A stretch of 64,000 nt of DNA from Collinsella aerofaciens (lineage in GTDB: Bacteria > Actinomycetota > Coriobacteriia > Coriobacteriales > Coriobacteriaceae): assembly GCF_018785245.1 (NCBI RefSeq), contig NZ_WQPL01000019.1:62001-126000 (forward strand). Direction: 5' to 3'. Every line of letters begins with the position of its first letter. Within the stretch, counting starts at the first letter, position 1. A program made the position numbers and the translations under genes. Of the stretch, positions 59,862 to 64,000 are shown piece after piece. Under the pieces are notes generated by a model. That model made no database searches, was not told the origin of the DNA, and was given only the letters and a program-made list of their open reading frames with translations.

Positions 59862-62861
59862 ATGAGCGACATCATGAGGCCGATCCCGTTTTCGCAGCTG
59901 ATGAACTGGATCATCGAGGAGCACAAGACTCAGGGCGCCGTCTTTGGCGTGCGCAAGATGGTCACGACCAACCAGGAGGGCGCGCTTCCCATTTTTGACG
60001 AGCGCATCGAGACTCCGTTTGGCCCGGCCGCCGGTCCCAACACGCAGCTTGCCCAGAACATCGTGGCCTCTTATGTGGCCGGTTCCCGCTTCTTTGAGCT
60101 TAAGACCGTTCAGGTTATGGACGGCGAGGAGCTCTCCAAGTGTGTGAACAAGCCCTGCATCGTGGCGCAGGACGAGTGCTACAACTGCGAGTGGTCGACC
60201 GAGCTCGAGGTTCCGCAGGCCTTTGCCGAGTACGTGAAGGCATGGTTTGCCTGCCACCTGATCGCTCGCGAGTACGGCCTGGGCAGTCCGGACGGCTTTG
60301 TCTTCAACATGTCCGTGGGTTATGACCTCGAGGGCATCAAGAGCCCCAAGGTCGATGCGTACATTGAGGGCATGAAGGACGCCAGCGGCTCCGAGGTTTG
60401 GAACGAGTGCCGCACGTGGGCGCTCGCTAACCTGGACAAGTTTGAGCATGTCGATGCCGCGTTTGTCGAGTCCATCCCGGCGCGCGTCTCCAACTCCATT
60501 ACCGAGTCTACCCTGCATGGCTGCCCGCCGGCGGAGATCGAGCGCATCGCGACCTATCTGATTACCGAGAAGGGTCTCAACACCTACATCAAGTGCAACC
60601 CCACGCTGCTGGGCTATGAGTTTGCTCGCCAGCGCCTCAACGAGCTGGGCTTTGACTACATCGTCTTCGATGACACGCACTTCCGCGAGGACCTGCAGTG
60701 GGCCGATGCCGTGCCTATGTTCGAGCGCCTGATTGCCCTGTGCGCCGAGCGCGGCCTGGAGTTTGGCGTCAAGCTGACCAACACGTTCCCCGTCGACGTG
60801 ACGAGGAACGAGCTACCCTCCACCGAGATGTACATGTCCGGCCGTTCGCTGTTCTCGCTGACCATCGAGGCTGCCCGCCGCATTACCGAGCAGTTTGATG
60901 GCAAACTGCGCATCAGCTACTCCGGCGGTGCCACGGTCTACAACATCCGCGCCCTGTACGATGCCGGCATTTGGCCCGTCACCCTGGCGACCGACGTGCT
61001 CAAGCCTGGTGGCTACGAGCGCTTTAGCCAGATGGCCGGCGAGTTTACCGACCTGGACGGCAAGCCGTTCGCGGGCGTCTCTCTCGAGGCCGTGACTGCG
61101 ATCCAGACCGACTCGCTCGCCAATCCGCTCTACAAGAAGCCGCTGCGCCCGCTGCCCGACCGCAAGGTCGCCGGCAAGAGCCCGCTTTCCGATTGCTTTA
61201 CCACGCCGTGCCGCACGAGCTGCCCCATCCAGCAGGATATTCCCGCCTATCTGGCGGCTGTTGACGAGGGCCGCTACGAGGACGCGCTCAACATCATCAT
61301 CGAGCGCAACGCTCTGCCGTTCATTACCGGCACCATCTGCCCGCATCCCTGCGGCTGTGCCTGCGAGCGTGCGTTCTACGAGCCCGAGGGCGCCCAGATT
61401 CGCGCCAGTAAGCTCAAGGCCGCCCGCGAGGCCATGACCGCCGTGCTGCCCAAGCTGCGTGCCCAGGCCATCGCAAACGACGGCGAGCGCAACGTTGCCG
61501 TTATCGGCGGCGGCCCGGCCGGCCTGGCGACGGCGTTCTTCCTGACGCGTGCCGGCGTGCCCGTCACCATCTTTGAGGCCCGCGATTCGCTCGGTGGCGT
61601 GGTCCGTCACGTGATTCCCGAGTTCCGCATCGCGAGCGACGATATCTCCCACGATGCCGAGCTCTGCCTAGCCTTTGGCGCCAAGGTGCAGCTCAACGCT
61701 CGCGTGGATTCCATCGACGAACTCAAGGCTCAAGGCTTTACCGACGTGGTCGTGGCCACCGGTGCCTGGATGCCCGGCTCTGCGGGCTTGGGCGAGGGCG
61801 CCGAGCTCGATGTGCTGGAGTTCCTCGAGGCCGCCAAGAAGGGCGAGAAGCTCGAGCTGGGCGAGGACGTCGTGGTCATTGGCGCCGGCAACACCGCCAT
61901 GGACGCGGCCCGCGTGGCCAAGCGCCTGGCCGGCGTGAAGAACGTGCGCCTGGTGTATCGCCGCACCAAGAAGCAGATGCCCGCCGACGAGGAAGAGCTC
62001 GATCTTGCTCTTGCCGACGGCGTTGAGTTCTGCGAGCTGCTGGCACCTAAGGCGCTCAACGGCGCCGTGCTGACCTGCGACGTTATGGAGCTTGGCGAGC
62101 CGGATGCAAGCGGCCGTCGCAGCCCCGCCGCCACGGGCGAGACCATCGAGCTTCCCGCCACCACGGTGATCTGCGCCGTGGGCGAGGGCATCGATGCCAG
62201 CCTGTACGATGCCGCGGGCGTCGAGCACGACCGTCGCGGCCGCCTTGCCGCCACCTCCACCGGCGTCGAGGGCGTCTGGGCTGCGGGCGACTGCCGCCGC
62301 GGTCCTGCCACCGTGGTCGAGGCCATCGCCGATGCCGCCGAGGTCGCTCGTGCCATCGCCGGCGTGGACTTTAACAAGTACGCCGACTGTAACGAGCAGG
62401 CCGGCCGCGAGGACACCTGCTACGAGCGCAAGGGGTCGCTGTGCCGCGACAAGCGCAACTGCACCAAGACCCGCTGCCTGGGCTGCGGCTCGGTGTGCGA
62501 GGTCTGCTGCGACGTGTGCCCCAACCGCGCCAACGTTGCCATTAAGGTGCCGGGCCTGGCCAAGCATCAGGTCGTCCATGTCGACGGCATGTGCAACGAG
62601 TGCGGCAACTGCGCCGTGTTCTGTCCCTACCAGGAGGGTCGTCCCTACAAGGACAAGCTCACCCTGTTCTGGAGCGAGCAGGACATGGAGAACTCCGAGA
62701 ACGAGGGCTTCCTGGCGGTGGACGAGGACCACTTTAAGGTCCGCGTGGCCGGCACGGTCCGCACCGTCTCGGTCGATGCCGTCAACACCGGTCTTCCCGA
62801 GGCCGTCCGCCTGACCATCAGGGCTGTGCGCGACAACTATTCGTACCTTCTTAAGAAATAG
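59862..62861 (+). CDS. ygfK: YgfK-type FAD/Fe-S oxidoreductase (putative selenate reductase subunit)
   Basis: A 999-residue protein of the TIGR03315-type YgfK family. N-terminal ~430 residues resemble a dihydroorotate-dehydrogenase-like barrel (FGPAAGPNTQLAQNIVASYVAGSRFFELKTVQVMDG, IKCNPTLLGYEFARQRL). Next comes a glutamate-synthase-small-subunit-like part: CRTSCPIQQDIPAYLAAVDEGR, CPHPCGCACERAFYEP, FAD loop VAVIGGGPAGLATAFFLTRAG, NAD loop VVVIGAGNTAMDAARVAKRL. The C-terminus has cysteine clusters CTKTRCLGCGSVCEVCCDVCPNR and CNECGNCAVFCPY. GAGAGGAG lies before ATG 59862. Probably an electron-transfer partner of the xanthine dehydrogenase downstream. Confidence 0.92.
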   Translation: MSDIMRPIPFSQLMNWIIEEHKTQGAVFGVRKMVTTNQEGALPIFDERIETPFGPAAGPNTQLAQNIVASYVAGSRFFELKTVQVMDGEELSKCVNKPCIVAQDECYNCEWSTELEVPQAFAEYVKAWFACHLIAREYGLGSPDGFVFNMSVGYDLEGIKSPKVDAYIEGMKDASGSEVWNECRTWALANLDKFEHVDAAFVESIPARVSNSITESTLHGCPPAEIERIATYLITEKGLNTYIKCNPTLLGYEFARQRLNELGFDYIVFDDTHFREDLQWADAVPMFERLIALCAERGLEFGVKLTNTFPVDVTRNELPSTEMYMSGRSLFSLTIEAARRITEQFDGKLRISYSGGATVYNIRALYDAGIWPVTLATDVLKPGGYERFSQMAGEFTDLDGKPFAGVSLEAVTAIQTDSLANPLYKKPLRPLPDRKVAGKSPLSDCFTTPCRTSCPIQQDIPAYLAAVDEGRYEDALNIIIERNALPFITGTICPHPCGCACERAFYEPEGAQIRASKLKAAREAMTAVLPKLRAQAIANDGERNVAVIGGGPAGLATAFFLTRAGVPVTIFEARDSLGGVVRHVIPEFRIASDDISHDAELCLAFGAKVQLNARVDSIDELKAQGFTDVVVATGAWMPGSAGLGEGAELDVLEFLEAAKKGEKLELGEDVVVIGAGNTAMDAARVAKRLAGVKNVRLVYRRTKKQMPADEEELDLALADGVEFCELLAPKALNGAVLTCDVMELGEPDASGRRSPAATGETIELPATTVICAVGEGIDASLYDAAGVEHDRRGRLAATSTGVEGVWAAGDCRRGPATVVEAIADAAEVARAIAGVDFNKYADCNEQAGREDTCYERKGSLCRDKRNCTKTRCLGCGSVCEVCCDVCPNRANVAIKVPGLAKHQVVHVDGMCNECGNCAVFCPYQEGRPYKDKLTLFWSEQDMENSENEGFLAVDEDHFKVRVAGTVRTVSVDAVNTGLPEAVRLTIRAVRDNYSYLLKK

Positions 62862-62872
62862 GCGAGTCTCTT

Positions 62873-63352
62873 ATGGCCAAATCCATTCAACATAACGTGG
62901 CCTACGTTGCCTGCGGAAGCGGTTGCGCCTCCGCAGGCGGCGACGCCCGCTGCAGCGAAGGCTGCATTGGCTGTGGCGCTTGCGTCGCGGCCTGCCCCCA
63001 CGGCGCCATTGCGCTGGTCGATGGCATCGCCCGCGTGGATCGCTCCAAGTGCACGGGCTGTGGCCTGTGCGGCATGGCGTGCCCGCAGCGCGTGATTGCC
63101 TTCGTTCCCGGCTACCAGAACATTCTGGTGCGCTGCAACAACACCGATAAGGGCGCCATTGCGCGCAAGATCTGCGACACGAGCTGCATCGGTTGCGGTA
63201 TGTGCGCCAAAAAGTGCCCTGCCGGCGCTATCCGCATCGAGGACAACTGCGCCCATATCGACGGCGTGGACTGCCTGTCGTGCGGCATGTGCGCCGTCGT
63301 CTGCCCTCATGGCGCCATCCACGACCGCACCGGCATCGCCGCCGGCGTGTAG
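62873..63352 (+). CDS. Polyferredoxin with four [4Fe-4S] motifs
   Basis: A 159-residue electron carrier. Four CxxCxxCxxxC motifs are visible: CIGCGACVAACP, CTGCGLCGMACP, CIGCGMCAKKCP and CLSCGMCAVVCP, each followed by HGAI- or GAI-type turns. The N-terminus has extra cysteines (ACGSGCASAGGDARCSEG). It resembles the RnfB C-terminal half. It lies 11 nt after ygfK and 12 nt before xdh, clearly one operon, so it likely passes electrons between the hydroxylase and YgfK. Confidence 0.9.
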   Translation: MAKSIQHNVAYVACGSGCASAGGDARCSEGCIGCGACVAACPHGAIALVDGIARVDRSKCTGCGLCGMACPQRVIAFVPGYQNILVRCNNTDKGAIARKICDTSCIGCGMCAKKCPAGAIRIEDNCAHIDGVDCLSCGMCAVVCPHGAIHDRTGIAAGV

Positions 63353-63364
63353 AAGGGAATCACC

Positions 63365-64000
63365 ATGGCACAGGAATTCACTTTTACCGTTAACGGTGTC
63401 GAGCACACGACGACGGAGAATAAACCACTGCTGCGCTATCTGCGCGACGACCTGCACATTCACTCCGCCAAGGACGGCTGCTCCGAGGGCGCCTGCGGCA
63501 CCTGCACCATCCATGTGGACGGTGCGGCCGTCAAGGCGTGCGTACTGACCACTGCTCTTGCCGCCGGCCGCAACATCGTGACCGTCGAGGGCCTGCCCGA
63601 GGACGTGCGCGAGGCCTTTGTGTACGCCTTTGGCGCCGTGGGCGCCGTGCAGTGCGGTTTTTGCATCCCCGGCATGGTCATGGCGGGTGCAGCGCTGATC
63701 GCCGAGGACCCCGAGCCCACCGAGGAGCAGATCAAGTACGCCATCCGTGGCAATGTCTGCCGCTGCACCGGCTACAAAAAGATTATCGAGGGCATTTCGC
63801 TGGCAGCTGCGGTGCTCCGTGGCGAAAAGCAGATCGACGAGGATTTGGAGCGCGGCGACGACTACGGCGTGGGCAAGCGCGCCTTCCGCATCGACGTGCG
63901 CAAGAAGGTGCTCGGCGAGGGCAAGTATCCCGACGACATCGACGAGCTCGATCAGCCGGGTCTGACCTATGCCAGCGCCGTGCGCTCCAAGTACCCGCGC
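63365..64000 (+). CDS. xdh: Xanthine dehydrogenase-type molybdenum hydroxylase, 2Fe-2S domain fused to Mo domain (partial)
   Basis: The first 212 residues; the gene runs off the right edge. The N-terminal [2Fe-2S] domain has Cys39, Cys44, Cys47 and Cys59, and the second cluster has Cys97-Gly-Phe-Cys100 and Cys132-Arg-Cys134. After TGYKKIIEGISLAAAVL the chain continues into KRAFRIDVRKKVLGEGKYPDDI, the beginning of the molybdopterin domain. That fusion and the company of ssnA and ygfK are the pattern of selenium-dependent xanthine dehydrogenases (TIGR03311 type). Selenium as a labile cofactor is inferred from the neighbourhood; no in-frame UGA is seen in this part. Confidence 0.9.
   Translation, partial: MAQEFTFTVNGVEHTTTENKPLLRYLRDDLHIHSAKDGCSEGACGTCTIHVDGAAVKACVLTTALAAGRNIVTVEGLPEDVREAFVYAFGAVGAVQCGFCIPGMVMAGAALIAEDPEPTEEQIKYAIRGNVCRCTGYKKIIEGISLAAAVLRGEKQIDEDLERGDDYGVGKRAFRIDVRKKVLGEGKYPDDIDELDQPGLTYASAVRSKYPR

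Overview
The window is about 60% G+C bacterial chromosome. Protein sequences and gene content point to an anaerobic gut actinobacterium of the Coriobacteriia, most likely Collinsella or a close relative. That assignment is inferred from recalled protein resemblance, not from a search. Features behind it include a FeoA-FeoB fusion, a Firmicutes-style FabK fatty-acid operon, a fused AccD-AccA, and a selenium-type molybdenum hydroxylase cluster (ssnA, ygfK, ferredoxin, xdh).

Layout. 1-12.9 kb: accessory and housekeeping genes (ABC lipoprotein fragment, WYL regulator, asnS, PTS EIIA, an esterase-like hydrolase, feoB, a sugar exporter, a GH13 glucosidase, a DNA-deoxyinosine glycosylase, an unknown protein, an aminotransferase). 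12.9-23.9 kb: rplJ-rplL, galU, rpoB-rpoC. 24.1-25.8 kb: an ECF sigma factor and its overlapping membrane partner. 26.2-29.7 kb: rpsL-rpsG-fusA-rpsJ, with no tuf. 29.7-39.9 kb: birA divergent from fabH-acpP-fabK-fabD-fabG-fabF-accB-fabZ-accC-accDA, a complete initiation, elongation and malonyl-CoA set. 39.9-43.1 kb: an orphan PTS IIC, a cation-diffusion transporter and a histidine phosphatase. 43.6-49.4 kb: rplC to rplX, where the ribosomal run stops. 49.8-55.0 kb: a Gfo/Idh/MocA oxidoreductase with a DeoR regulator, then on the minus strand a U32 protease-like rRNA-modification candidate and an RluA-type pseudouridine synthase. 55.2-64.0 kb: ridA, a YheO-type regulator and a purine-catabolism cluster running off the right edge.

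The most unusual structure is intergenic. Three long fold-back elements (12.9-13.15, 25.9-26.05 and 43.16-43.34 kb) share a 63-69 nt core but have different, individually near-perfect inverted arms of 35-49 bp. Each sits just upstream of the promoter region of a separate ribosomal-protein operon (rplJL, rpsLG-fusA-rpsJ, rplC onward). The inner stem shows a compensatory base-pair change between copies. Other repeat families include a 62-bp-period tandem array of palindromes before feoB, two copies of a 22-28 bp arm palindrome, and REP-like blocks.

Protein-level oddities are an alpha-CTD-like helix-hairpin-helix near the RpoC C-terminus, an extended loop beside the rifampicin region of RpoB, and arginine at position 88 of ribosomal protein S12. 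Functions of known families are assigned from motifs. All regulatory sites are read by eye and are candidates only.
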